Shown here: piece by piece, positions 1 to 11,027 of the stretch
How the letters are laid out: every line of letters starts with the position of its first letter
How positions within the stretch are numbered: the stretch's first letter is position 1
Assembly (NCBI RefSeq): GCF_001632365.1
Contig: NW_024468530.1
Location: forward strand, 186,001-250,000
Reading direction: 5' to 3'
DNA: 64,000 nucleotides
From: Laetiporus sulphureus 93-53
Taxonomy: Eukaryota > Basidiomycota > Agaricomycetes > Polyporales > Laetiporaceae
Made by a program: the position numbers and the translations under genes
The notes under the pieces: model-generated
Database searches by the model: none
Told to the model about the DNA's origin: nothing
The model's input: only the letters and a program-made list of their open reading frames with translations

Positions 1-709
1 GTGATACAGTTCTCCACACCGCGAGAGGCTTTAGAAGCGGGCACCCAGCTCGCTCAACCGAAGTCGGGTCACGAATCTGCCGCCGAAAGGAACACCGAGA
101 AGGTACCCGACGAGATTATGAATGGCAAGAACGTATGGCCGGTCGTGCGATTCACGAATGGCATGACGTTACTCTGTATTCCTAACGCGTTTGACGTGAA
201 CGATGCCAGTGGGAGAGTCCAGGCCGTCCGTAATCAGGTCAGATACCTATCACTGCCTGAACTATACAAATGCTCATTTGTCTACGAATATCCAGGTTCC
301 TCTGATCCTTGCATGGGCGTTGAGTATACACAAATCACAAGGCCAGACCCTGGAAAGAGTGCGCGTAAACCTGTCGCGTATCTTTGAAAAAGGACAGGGT
401 GCGCGTTATTGTTCTCAATAACGATTCTTGCCGAAACGTCCTTCCAGCGTATGTTGCGCTTTCTCGTGCGACTAGCATGCAAACCCTACAAGTCAATGGC
501 TTCGATCCAGCAAAGTTTGTGCTCCAATGAGTTTGTTATCGTTGTCTGACTCGAGAAATTGTTTCAGGGTCGTAGCGCATCCGCGTGTCTTGCAATGGAT
601 GAGTCAATTCACAGGTCAGAGCTATTGGACACAAGAAGAGCTCGATGACGAAGAAGCGTATTGGGAAGAGTTTCATGGCGATTTCTCGATGTTCGCCTCA
701 ACGTCTTGA
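1..709 (+). CDS. PIF1-family DNA helicase, copy A (C-terminal part)
   Basis: Only the last exons are inside the window; the gene enters from the left edge. The reading runs through [14 protein letters not shown], then after an intron [19 protein letters not shown] (helicase motif V region), then [16 protein letters not shown] (motif VI with the conserved SRA), and a tail containing [15 protein letters not shown] before the stop at 707-709. PIF1 proteins are 5'-3' superfamily 1B helicases that unwind G-quadruplexes and RNA:DNA hybrids and act in mitochondria and nucleus. The exon boundaries match those of the two downstream copies (introns begin after GTNQ/HQ-type codons, after EKGQ and after PAKF), so this is the first of a tandem of three paralogues. 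The N-terminus and Walker A lie outside the window, so intactness of the whole gene cannot be judged. Confidence 0.85.
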
Positions 710-1232
710 CATGATGTTGTCATGATCTTATTTCTCTCTTGTCGTAATCATGAGCATGCGATCTATGTGATAATTCCATCACCACTGGGTGAACCTCACA
801 AGTGGGTGCTACTCGAGAGCTGCCAATCAAGGATACCACTGCAAACAAATTACTGTACAGGAAAGGCTCGGGTTTCCAATTCAGCTAAAATGCCTTTCCT
901 GTTATGAAACCTGGTTTTTCTTTGCTGTGCAGTTTGTGCACTGCAAGTATCAAGACAATTTTTTAAACAGTCAGTCAGTGAAACAACAACAAACAGCGTC
1001 ACAAATGGGACTTGTCTGGCATGTCACAAGGTTACTGCCAAACGGGGTACACTGGTCTGCGACATGCCGCGAACCGCTCGGGCGCCGATCGAATTCGAAC
1101 CATACTCGTGGGGGCGCGGAACCTCGGACCTTGCCTTTGCTTTCAAAGAGATGTACTACTCACCGAATAAGCTTGTATGTCGCCTGCGCCACCATTATCA
1201 TGGTGAGTACTTCAAGCTCACGGAGATCGCAT
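710..1232. other. Intergenic spacer between helicase copies A and B
   Basis: No conserved reading frame was recognised between the stop of copy A and the first plausible start of copy B. It presumably holds the 3' end of A and the promoter and 5' exon(s) of B. The 5' end of B is not resolved, so part of this stretch may be coding. Confidence 0.4.
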
Positions 1233-3670
1233 ATGATCGACATGGACTCCACTCTTATACTCATAGTGGCACGAACGGCTCATATTGTTGCAGTTGGTCG
1301 GAAAGCCGAATGCCAGATCTATAAAGGACAGCATGCCTTGATCACCGATCCTCAGTTCACATTGAACAGATGTTTCTCCCAAGTGGACGCAAGCACTAAG
1401 AAGAGATATCATGCGATCGGCAATGGCAGAGAAGAGTCGAACGTACCAACCAGCACGAACAGGGTGAACACGATCTTCGTCTCAAAATCTCAGGCCATTC
1501 TGCAGAATTCCAAGTACCCGTTGGCATCTAAACCGCCTACATTGCAGCGCAAGGACATAGATGAAAGGTCCCATAAGATAAAGCACAAAGGACAGCGCCG
1601 TTCAACAAAGTCGCCGAAGATCACTGAAGAACAATCTTTCGTCTTGGACTTGGTGAAAAGCGGGAAGAGCGTCTTCTTCACCGGTTCCGCTGGTATGTCG
1701 AAGACGTACAAATGAATGCGAATGATCTCTAAAACCATCTTAAAGGCACAGGGAAGTCCTTTCTGCTTCGCAAAATAATTCAAGCTTGCGGTTCTGGCGC
1801 GAAGTATGGATTGGGCGTGACAGCATCAACTGGAATGGCCTCGGTAAACATTAGAGGATCGACACTACACTGCTGGGCAGGCATTGGACTGGGAAAAGGA
1901 AGTGCAGATGTCCTTTTGGAGAAGATCATCGGCAAAGATAACATGTGGCTGATGAATGAAGGAGCGAATATCAAAAACTTGCGAGCCATTGGGAATTCGG
2001 CATTCACTCGGTGGCGCAGCGTTAGAACATTGGTCATCGATGAGAGTAAGCTTGTTACAAAAGCTCTATACAGTAATCTTAGCCGGTGCATTTTAGTATC
2101 GATGATAGATGGTGTGCTTTTCGATAAGCTCGTGGGTGACTGATAAGCCTTCGCAGGGGCAAACTACTGAAAGAGTTATTTGTAGGAATATATAGCCCGA
2201 TTTGTGCGTGGCAATGACGATCCATTTGGTGGAATACAGGCTTGTCATCATGTCATTCCTTTTCCTATGTGGAGTGCTTGCTGACGAACTTACAGCTGGT
2301 CTTGTCTGGGGACTTTCATCAACTTCCTCCTGTGCCAGATCAGTATGATGAAATCCCACAGCCTGTCGCGTTTGCTTTCGAGGCTGAAAGCTGGTCAAGA
2401 TGCATCGATCAGACGGTCATTTTGCAGCGCGTGTTCAGACAAAGTGATAAAGGTTCGGTATGACTTACTGCAATATTTACTATCATTGATTAACATGCAT
2501 CACAGAGTTTGTAACCATGCTCAATGAAATACGCTTAGGTATTGTGACCGAGGAAACAATGATGAAGTTCTCTCAGCTCTCACGATCGGTCAATTACCGG
2601 GATGGGATCGAGCCTACTAACCTGTCAGCTGCACACGTATTACTCGATGTCGTGTAATGTTTGATTGATTCAATGCAGCTTCCCGACTCGAGCGGAAGTG
2701 GACAATGCCAACAACTTCCGTCTCGATAGTCTGCCGGGAGCCGCCTATGAATACCAGGCGAATGACATTCCAGGAGTGGATGAAAAAGGCAAACCTATAT
2801 CGCTGGATCGTGCCACAAGGCTCTTGAAGAACGTGGTTGCTCCAGAAAGCATAACATTAAAGGTAATCAAATTGGACTTGCATACGTCATGAGGTCATCG
2901 CTGATAGTACCTCTTCGTAGGTTGGAGCCCAAGTAATGCTTGTCCAGGTGCGTCATCTCTGCAATACTTCAATCCAGCGAGTTAAATCTGTATCCAGAAT
3001 GTAGTGCAAGGCAGGCTCGTCAACGGTTCCCTAGGCCTCATACAGGGGTTCAGCACGTGTCTCCATGCTTCCAGCTCAGGGGTTGCCAATCTGTACGAAC
3101 AGCCACCTGATAGCATCCGGCTCAGCGATGAACTGTGGCCTGTTGTGCGATTCACAAACGGAGACACGCTATTATGTACACCTGGTGAATTCGAAGCGTT
3201 GAACGCCAATGGCAAAATAGCAGCGACTCGGCATCAGGTATGGACATGAAATATCATGATCCTGACCTGGCAGGCGAGAGCCGTTGATGAACATCTCGCT
3301 CCCACAAAGGTTCCCCTCATCCTTGCGTGGGCACTTAGCATACATAAATCGCAAGGTCAGACCCTAGAACGAGTGCGAGTTGATCTCACGCGCACCTTCG
3401 AAAAAGGTCAAGGTGAGTGCACGATCCTCAGATTGAAATATGTCCTGATAGTTTCTAGCATATGTTGCGCTGTCTCGAGCGACTAGCATGGAAACATTAC
3501 AAGTGGAAGGTTTCAACCCAGCAAAGTTTGTGTCTAACCTGTTTACGTCGTCCGATCTGATATGGATTGAACAATACGACAGGGTCGTGGCGCATCCTCG
3601 TGTAATCCAATGGATGAGCCAATTTACAGAGAATGAGCAAGAACCAGATGAAGACGAAATTGAGGCATGA
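1233..3670 (+). CDS. PIF1-family DNA helicase, copy B
   Basis: A full superfamily 1B helicase core can be spliced. Walker A is [11 protein letters not shown], interrupted by an intron after the first SAG; motif Ia is VTASTGMAS; Walker B is LVIDEISMIDG, formed across an intron at about 2052-2100; motif III is [11 protein letters not shown]; then [13 protein letters not shown] and [16 protein letters not shown]. The tail [15 protein letters not shown] is shared with copy A, and the stop is at 3668-3670. Every join I tested keeps frame, so the core looks intact. The start is uncertain: ATG 1233 is simply the first in-frame methionine of the first exon. Near residues 50-75 the N-terminus has [14 protein letters not shown], a worn relative of the hybrid-binding domain that is well preserved in copy C. 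One intron (2240-2295) uses a GC donor. Expected role: DNA unwinding in genome or mitochondrial maintenance. Confidence 0.82.
2240..2295 (+). other. GC-AG intron in helicase copy B
   Basis: The protein runs FGGIQ then LVLSGDF only if the 56-nt intron begins with GC (CAG followed by gcttgtcatc) and ends at ...acttacag. The nearest GT, five bases downstream, puts the next exon out of frame. Copy C has a GC-AG intron of the same length at the same codon. Confidence 0.75.
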
Positions 3671-4100
3671 GGTGCATTCATCGAAAACTGTCTCCATACG
3701 GCATCTGCCTTTCTGCGTTGCTTCCCATACGTTGGACCATCAGCTGCGGTCACCGATGTTCGACGATACGATGTGTTATATAACTTTGTGACGTGTCATA
3801 CTGCTTAGTGGATAGCTGTCTGGAATCTTAGTGCATTTACCCGCATGACCTATAGGCCGTATGACGCTAAGGGAAAAGTTCCCGGCCGGGCCTCCCTCGC
3901 CACCGGCAGTTTCCGATAATGTGCCAATGTGTACATCTCAGCACGACATACGAATCTCATTCTACTGGCAGCTTCATGTAGTAGTCACACTGTATGATGT
4001 GTCCAAGGGGATCTCTACGCGCTCTACAATTATGCAAGCTCAATGTCTCCGGTTTCCATGAGTTCAGGTATATATCTTTACTTGATGTACATGAAAGCGG
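3671..4100. other. Intergenic spacer between helicase copies B and C
   Basis: No gene is recognised here. A TATATA string lies at 4069-4074, only 27 bases before the proposed ATG of copy C, so it is more likely 5' UTR sequence than a working TATA box. Confidence 0.5.
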
Positions 4101-6788
4101 ATGCAGCCAACTGAACGCGAGTCATTCTCGCGCAGAATGCGGACACGCAGACTGCCATTCAATATCATGACACATCCTTCATGCAGCGATACAAGGAATC
4201 TCAGCTACAGCGCGAGCCTTTCTACCACCAAACGGAGATTCTATGCTGTGAAAAACGGCAGAGAAGGGACCAAGGTCTACTCCAGCCGGCAAGAGGTATT
4301 TCACCCCCAGCACATTTCGTTGCTACCTGTGTTGACTGGTTTCTAGATGAAGCAAAATGTAAGCATGATGAAGGCTGCATTCTCCGACCCCGCATCGTGA
4401 CATAGCTTGATCTCCAGACGAAGGGGTGTCCTGGAGTCATCTGCAGGAATTTTCTGTTCTTTCCAGAGGCAGAAGAATGGCTATTTTCCTCTCCAACATC
4501 GCAGCTTCCCCACGATTCAAGAGAAGTCCCCTCGAGGTAGGGGCAGTGTATCATCTTACTCACAAGCTAAAACAAGACAGACATGCCTAAATAGTACACG
4601 GAGGAGCGTCCGCGATCCATCATTAGCCATCACATTATCTCAGCGGCAGGAAGATGTATTGAAGATTATTAAGGATGGTACAAGTATATTTCTGACAGGT
4701 TCAGCTGGTAAGATCACGTCTCATCATCGAGTTACATGCGTTTAGCGTGTCGCAGGAACGGGCAAGTCTCTTCTTCTTCGTAAGATCATCAAGTATCTCC
4801 ACTCTGTGTACGACCCCGGTCAATTGGCCGTGACTGCATCGACAGGCCTTGCATCGACCAAGATCAAGGGCACGACCTTGCATTCGTGGGCTGGAATTGG
4901 CCTGGGTAAGTTGCCCGCGGACAAGCTGGTTAGCAGGATTCTTGGCACCGATGTTGTAAAGGAAAAGCAGGGAGTAGATTCTGAGAATTCTCAGCTTAAA
5001 ACCAAAATGGTCGTTTCCAGAGATCTGTACCTCCGTCGATGGCGAAAGGTCAAGACATTGATCATAGATGAAAGTGAGCCCATAGTTCTTCCTTTGATTT
5101 AGTTCGTTTGACAGAGATCTCTGCCATTAATACAGTATCGATGATTGATGGTGTACTGTTTGACAAACTTGTGGGTGACGTGTGCTTCAACTGTTGTCCT
5201 CGTTTTGAGTCAAGGTTCTTCCAAGGAATATATGGCTCGTATTTTGCGCGGAAATGATGAGCCATTCGGCGGGATACAGGCTCGTTGCATTGCGTTCATC
5301 TTCACTCGTCTGAAATGACACAAGCGTTTGTTTAGCTCATAGTTTCGGGCGATTTCTACCAGCTTCCGCCAGTATCTAAACACATCCAAGGCGTTCCACA
5401 ACCCATCTCGTTTGCCTTTGATGCTGAGAGCTGGCCGAGATGCATTGAAAAATCAGTCATATTGAAAGACGTCTTCAGACAGAAGAACTCGGGTTCGCGC
5501 CTCTAAAAAGATCCATCACGCTTCGCTAACCTCAGCTGAACTATCGAAGAATTTGTCGAGGTGCTGAACGAGGTACGGGTGGGGCAACTTAGTGAGAAGA
5601 CAGTCACCGCTTTGAACAATTTGTCACGACTCGTTGAATACGACGATGGTATCGGACCTTCGGAGCTGTGAGTATGTTCTTTCGCGATGCGCGAGGATCG
5701 CCCTCATTCACCAAATACAGCTTTTCGACGAGACAGGAAGTAGATGATACGAATAGGGAGCGCTTAAGCTCTCTCTCTGGTCCCGTCTTCACAAACGAAG
5801 CAGTGGACATAGCGGGCTGCGACGAGTCGGGGAAACAGATATCCTCAATGAGAATGGAAAGCCTAATGAAGCATATATTGGCCCCGCAAAGCGTTACATT
5901 AAAAGTGATGAAAGTTAGTTGTCGGACGATGCATCGTGCAATTAACACAATTCGCAGGTCGGTGCAGAAGTCATGCTCATCAGAGTGCGGAAACTCGACT
6001 CGATCTTTATAAGGCTTTGATTGACGAACGACACCTAGAATCTGGAGCAACGGTATCTCGTGAATGGTTCCTTAGGCCGCGTAGAACGCTTTTGCACAAT
6101 TGATGAAGCTCGTGCGGAAGGCATGATCATCTCTCAATGTAAGAACGAGGATGAAGATGAGAACGAGGACGAGGAGCAAGACGATGAGTATGCCGACCAC
6201 GAGGTTGAAGATGACGATGCCGAGGTTCGTAGCTGGCCTGTCGTGCGATTCGAGAATGGCCGTCTCGTGCTTTGCGCCCCGATGGATTTCGAGATTCACA
6301 ATGCTTCCGGTGAAGTGGAGGCAATGCGGAAGCAGGCAAGGCTTTGCACTGGCCTTTGTCTCTGCAGAGAAACTGACGGACAAGTCGGATTTTTCAGGTG
6401 CCCTTAATGTTAGCGTACGCAATCAGCATGCACAAGGCACAAGGCCAAACTTTGCCAAGAGTGCGAGTAGACTTGGGAAGGGCCTTTGCCCCAGGACAAG
6501 GTCAGTGACATGTCTATCACGGCCGAGCGAATCTGACGACGATGGCAGTGTACGTCGCCCTGTCCAGAGCCACCAGCATGGAGACCCTCGAGGTCAAAAA
6601 CTTTCACCCATCGAGGTATGTCTGCCTGGCAAATCGAGCGCAGTAGTGATGTTGATCGGTTTGAAAGGGTCATAGCTCATCCCCGTGCCCATGACTATAT
6701 GAGCAAGTTAATGCGGCAAGACGACGAGACATCGTCGGAAGACCAATTTGAAAACAGCCCTTTGATTACCGCTCAGGTGCAGGTATGA
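4101..6788 (+). CDS. PIF1-family DNA helicase with N-terminal RNase H1-type hybrid-binding domain, copy C
   Basis: The start ATG 4101 opens an arginine- and serine-rich stretch that could be a mitochondrial presequence. Three exons then give [19 protein letters not shown] ... [15 protein letters not shown] and PEAEEWL. This pattern (Y-A-V-x-N-G-R, Y-S-S, G-x-P-G, E-A-E-x-W/F-L) is that of the RNase HI N-terminal/caulimovirus viroplasmin fold, which binds RNA:DNA hybrids. The helicase core follows: [58 protein letters not shown] and [16 protein letters not shown], ending at 6788. An acidic run of about 30 residues (6145-6240) sits within the C-terminal helicase domain, just before WPVVRFENG. 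The same introns occur as in copy B, including a GC-AG intron at 5280-5335. A role on R-loops or hybrids is inferred from the domain pair. Confidence 0.85.
5280..5335 (+). other. GC-AG intron in helicase copy C
   Basis: The intron begins GCTCGTTGCA directly after the codon for Gln in FGGIQ and ends ...gtttgtttag before [10 protein letters not shown]. It is 56 nt, exactly the length of its counterpart in copy B, and occupies the same codon boundary. Confidence 0.75.
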
Positions 6789-7146
6789 TAATACATCATG
6801 ATCGCAGTCCTCCAATGTATACTCCGCACACGAGAGAAGTGATCAAGCGAGCATATGATTATATCAGAGGGTTCTATAGGATCATACAGACGGAATACTC
6901 TGAATGGGCATTCATTTAAATTCATTAGCAATCCAGCTCAGCATGCTTATGATGTTCTTCGCGTCGCAATCATGCATATCCATTTTTCTCGCATCGAGTG
7001 ATAAATCATGAGATTGTCGTATGAGAAGAGCTACGTTGACGAAAAACACAAACTGTGCAATGGCGAGACATCGATGGTATAATAGACACAACAGAACAGT
7101 CATGGTCCTTACGTCGTGACGCGTTGGCATCAATACAATATACAGG
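6789..7146. other. Convergent intergenic region, helicase C / RhoGAP gene
   Basis: This is the shared 3' region of two tail-to-tail genes. No conserved reading frame was seen; it should contain both polyadenylation sites. Confidence 0.6.
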
Positions 7147-10100
7147 TCACTCCGAGATCGATCGACGACTGCGTCCACCAATACTCGATGCCTGGGGCGA
7201 GAAATACTCCGCGGAATTAATATTATCAGGTGGACGTCGGTTGGGAACCAGACGGTTTCTGGAAGGAGGTCGTATGGCTTCGGATCCTTTCGACATCGAT
7301 GTGTCCAGACTGGCAAATGTGCTGGTAGTGGACGCCGACGGTGGGAACTCCTCTTCAAACGAGCTGTCTCGAGGTTCGACGACCTGCGCACCCGATCTCA
7401 CGCCGAACTCGTCAGTCCCCATCCCAGAATACACCGTGCTGGGTGTGCCCGCTCGGGATGACATGCCACCTGGAGTCAGTGGCCGAGATGGCATGCGTGG
7501 CATTGCGGAGGGGGATTTCCAGCGCTCTTTTCTTGACATGAGCGTCGAATCGGGAGAAGGTTCGCGCGATTTTTGCCTCGGAACGATCTTTGATCTTGAC
7601 GAACGTCTGCTGTCCCCACTTATCGATCGAACTGATGGCGTTAATGGAGCCTGAATGATATAACTCCTGTGCTCGTCAAGCTTTGGTCTCTCTGGAGGCG
7701 GGAGGGACTGTCGTGTGAGTAGCGACGACATCGGTCCTGTCCGCGAGGGATGGATGTTATGTGAGGCTTGCGACGGAAGCTGCGGCGTGAAGTCATCTGG
7801 GAGCATATCGCGCGCATCATAATATGAATGAGACGGCCGTGGTGGTAATGATGGCGAGCGTATTAAGCGGGGACTGCGATTGCTGCTGGGCATCGATGGA
7901 GGTGGCATGTTCCCGAAGGTTGTAAATGATGAGCCATATGACGCAGGAGGAACCGGTCCTCCAAGTGGTGCAGCAGGGAGCGCAGGAGAGCCATTGGACT
8001 GAAACAAAACGTTGACATTCAGTATCAGATCCTCTGCTAGAGTGTCCTATAACACCCCATATGAGCACTCGTAAAATTATGAGAACCATTACGAGCCGCA
8101 TTATCTACCTTCCAAGACTGTACACTTAACAGATCGCCTCCTTTGGGCATCTCATCTTCACCAAAGATGACAGTGCTGAAGACAATGGCAAGATTCTTGG
8201 CATCCATCTTGTTCTTATCCGCGCGCGAGGCAACTAGCGAGAGGTGCTCCACAATCATCTTCAACGTTGCCTGGTGAACTGGAGGTAGCCTTCGTAACTT
8301 GCTTCGAAGTAGCTGGAAGTCATTCATACGATGCCCGTCTAGAATGGGGTGATCAGCAGGCAATACAGCGGTTGACGCACAACACGCGCACCAAGTTCTT
8401 CGCTATGCTGTATTCGTTCATTCAGTGGATACTTGAACAGGGGCTCCGGCAACTCGCGCAGATACAACTACAGCCATCATGAGTTTTATGCATGTGGGAA
8501 CGCGTCGTGGACTCACTTTCAAGAGCGAGGCCACCGCATACACATCGTCTATAGCTGGATTGAACTGAAACGCCGCCTCACTCCGCTCGATCTGGTGTTG
8601 CAGCTGTCATGCAAGCTATTATTCAAGGTCTTTGGATGGGCACTAAGCTGTAGCTGACCTACCTCTTGGACGGCTGCATGCCTGCCTGAGACCTGCGCGA
8701 CCAGAATGAGCACTTGGAGAACCTCGGGCGCAGTATGTCTTACCCTATATATACCCTCTGCCTCCAGTCCCCGCATCTCTATCTCGCTCACGCATATTCT
8801 TACAATCTTGGGAACCTCGCCCTCTGGCAGATTTCGCGAGGTGGCGTAATCGACCAAACTGACGCCGAAAATAAGATCTCTGCACTCTCCAACAAGGTGA
8901 TTGTGATAATAGACGGGTTTAGGGATAGATGCGGAGAGCTGGCGGGCGATATTAGGGGCGATGATCGTGATATCTCTCTGCGAGGAAATCTTCAAGATGT
9001 CTTCTCGGCCATGCTCACATATCTGCGATTGGGACGCTGCCGTTGCTCTACGTTCAAGCGTTGAGACGCGTCAGTGATGCTGTTGACCGTTACTATCATA
9101 CATGTATGCGCATACATCATGTTGTCCGTGTACTTCATCAACGTCGACTTGACAGTATCTGCACTTTCACGGATGAACGATTCCAAGCTCTGGTATACGA
9201 GTCAAACGTTGCAGTTCCCCCCGGATGATATGACTCACATTGTACCCAGACTCCAAAATTTTGACCCTTCGCAACCGCAGGGTCTCCAGCCAATGCACTC
9301 CTCTCCGGTATTCCTTGTCTTTCGTAAAAAGCAATCTCAAAATACAGCCCTTCATCTCAACCTAACGGGAGCTCGCTCACCTGCTTCCTCCGCCTCTCGT
9401 TTTGCACGTACTGAGCGTAGAGCATTGTCCGAACGTCCCGCAAGGTCCTTCATATTGCCGCCCTTATCCAGGAACGTCATCAGCTGGTTGAGTTGCCGCT
9501 TTCCTGTAAACATAGATTAGTTGGCGCGATCGGCAATAAAGAGGGCAGTCTATGCACCTTGATGAGCCAAATCTTGCAGTGCGGTAGCAGTCGACTGGGA
9601 GCGCCCATGCGTGGAGACACCGCCCAAGGACGGACGGCGGTCAGGTATCGGACGGAAAGGTGGCGGAGACGCCGCATTGGAGCGTGGCGAGGGACTGGGG
9701 TTGCGCCTGGAGGTAGGAAGAGAGACTGGCAGATCAGGAGGGGATGCAGGTGATGGATAAGGCAGGGCGATCGCAGCCTTGAATTCCTTCCGGCAATAGT
9801 CAGTGATTATATCGGTTACCTTGGGCAGAAACATACGTCCACGTCCTGACACTTCTTCACGTAATTTCGCCTCAGTCTTGTAAGGACATTCTCTGCATAG
9901 TCAGCGTGCGTCGTCACAGCTTCTTTTAGGTCCTCCTTGATTCGTTTCCGAATACGCTCTTGGGTCTCCTGAAGTGAGTGGTCGGCTATCGGCAGCGGAG
10001 GTATCCAAATCTGGGAAACGCACTTTCAATGATATCAATGGTGTGATGACATCGGTGGTGAGGGACTCGAGGAATGCTTGACGAGTGTCTGCCTCTGTAT

Positions 10101-10539
10101 GGCCGCCGCGGTCACGATACCGTAAAATCTGGAGGATAACGATGCTGACCTCTCGCAACATTATCCCTGATTTCTGCCCATGCACGTCTGGTAGTGCTAG
10201 GCTCGTTCCGGTTAGGATTGTCGAGAATCGCGTCTGCTGCTTTGACTTTGCGGTGCAGTCTGTGCAGGCTTTCTACGCTACAGCGTGCTATGAGCACCTA
10301 CGGCGACGCCGTCGGTCGACTCAGACACTCACTATGTCTCCTCTATCTTCTTCCTAATCCAGCCCGCATGAACTCAAGCGGCAACCTAAGAAAATTGGCA
10401 GGACGTACCGTTCCAAGAAGAAGCTGAGATACGAATCGGATAAGAACCTGAGATGCAGGTCAAAGAGGGCGATGGCGTCGTGTGGGTGGTCCGACAGCGA
10501 AGGCCTGTTCGAGGGTGCACTTTCAAGGGAGGAGGACAT
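7147..10539 (-). CDS. F-BAR/RhoGAP protein (Rgd1/Rga7-like)
   Basis: This protein should activate GTP hydrolysis by a Rho-type GTPase at curved membrane, as fungal Rgd1/Rga7 proteins do in polarity and cytokinesis. From the start at 10539: an FCH-type opening (ALFDLHLRFLSDSYLSFFLE, then IEETYVESLHRLHRKVKAAD), charged helices of an F-BAR domain (9850-10300), a proline/serine-rich insert (9560-9790), more helices (WLETLRLRRVKILESGYN), then the RhoGAP domain. That domain has IFGVSLVDYATSR, the arginine finger in EGIYRVSGRHAAVQE (completed across an intron at about 8690-8740), LYLRELPEPLF, and NLAIVFSTVIFGEDE. The last 250 residues are Ser/Pro-rich and low in complexity, with many SP and RxxS sites, and end at 7147. 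Intron positions in the F-BAR part are approximate. I see no DEP domain. Confidence 0.82.
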
Positions 10540-11027
10540 GGTTGGTGCGCTGAGCACACAGGAGCGGAGAACGGGCTGGAGCGAGTTGAACAATGCCCGC
10601 CATAGACTCACCGCAAGCCCACGTGGCGGGACCCCGGAGCGTCGCGAGACAACTCTCGTTGCCTTCCGCGATTGTGTCCTGCTCAGTTGCCGACGTCAGC
10701 GGCCTCCGCATGTATGCCTGCTGCATCCCACGAACGTTTTGGTTATAAGTACTATTTCGTTTCGAGCTGCACCAGAGCAATTTATATGGAATTTTGCGCA
10801 ATCTACCAGCCCGAGATCAGGGTTCCCGAGCCTGGCATACAGAGCGCCGGAAGGGTGGAAATCTGAGATGCGTTGATAAACGCACATCTTTGATGTTGCC
10901 GCATGCGCATGCACTGTCGAGGGAAAACGGTTCTCTCTGATCAGGAACACCGGCCGGCGTCAGCGGCATCCCTGATGGCACGGCCCCGAGCACCGATTCA
11001 AATACGGTAGACACCTATCACTTTCAC
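10540..11027. promoter_or_regulatory. Shared upstream region of divergent RhoGAP and ABC transporter genes
   Basis: The two genes are head to head, so this roughly 490-base stretch should hold both promoters. No clear TATA box or long pyrimidine tract was recognised. If the ABC transporter really starts at ATG 11232 the region is about 200 bases longer. Confidence 0.5.

Noticed and set aside
1..6788. Helitron transposon as source of the helicases
   Set aside because: Helitron helicases are joined to a Rep/HUH nuclease, and no Rep motifs are seen. The genes are intron-rich with conserved intron positions and form a tandem array, which fits gene duplication better.
7147..10539. DEP domain in the RhoGAP protein
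   Set aside because: Some F-BAR/RhoGAP fungal proteins carry one, but the insert here is Pro/Ser-rich and shows no DEP pattern.
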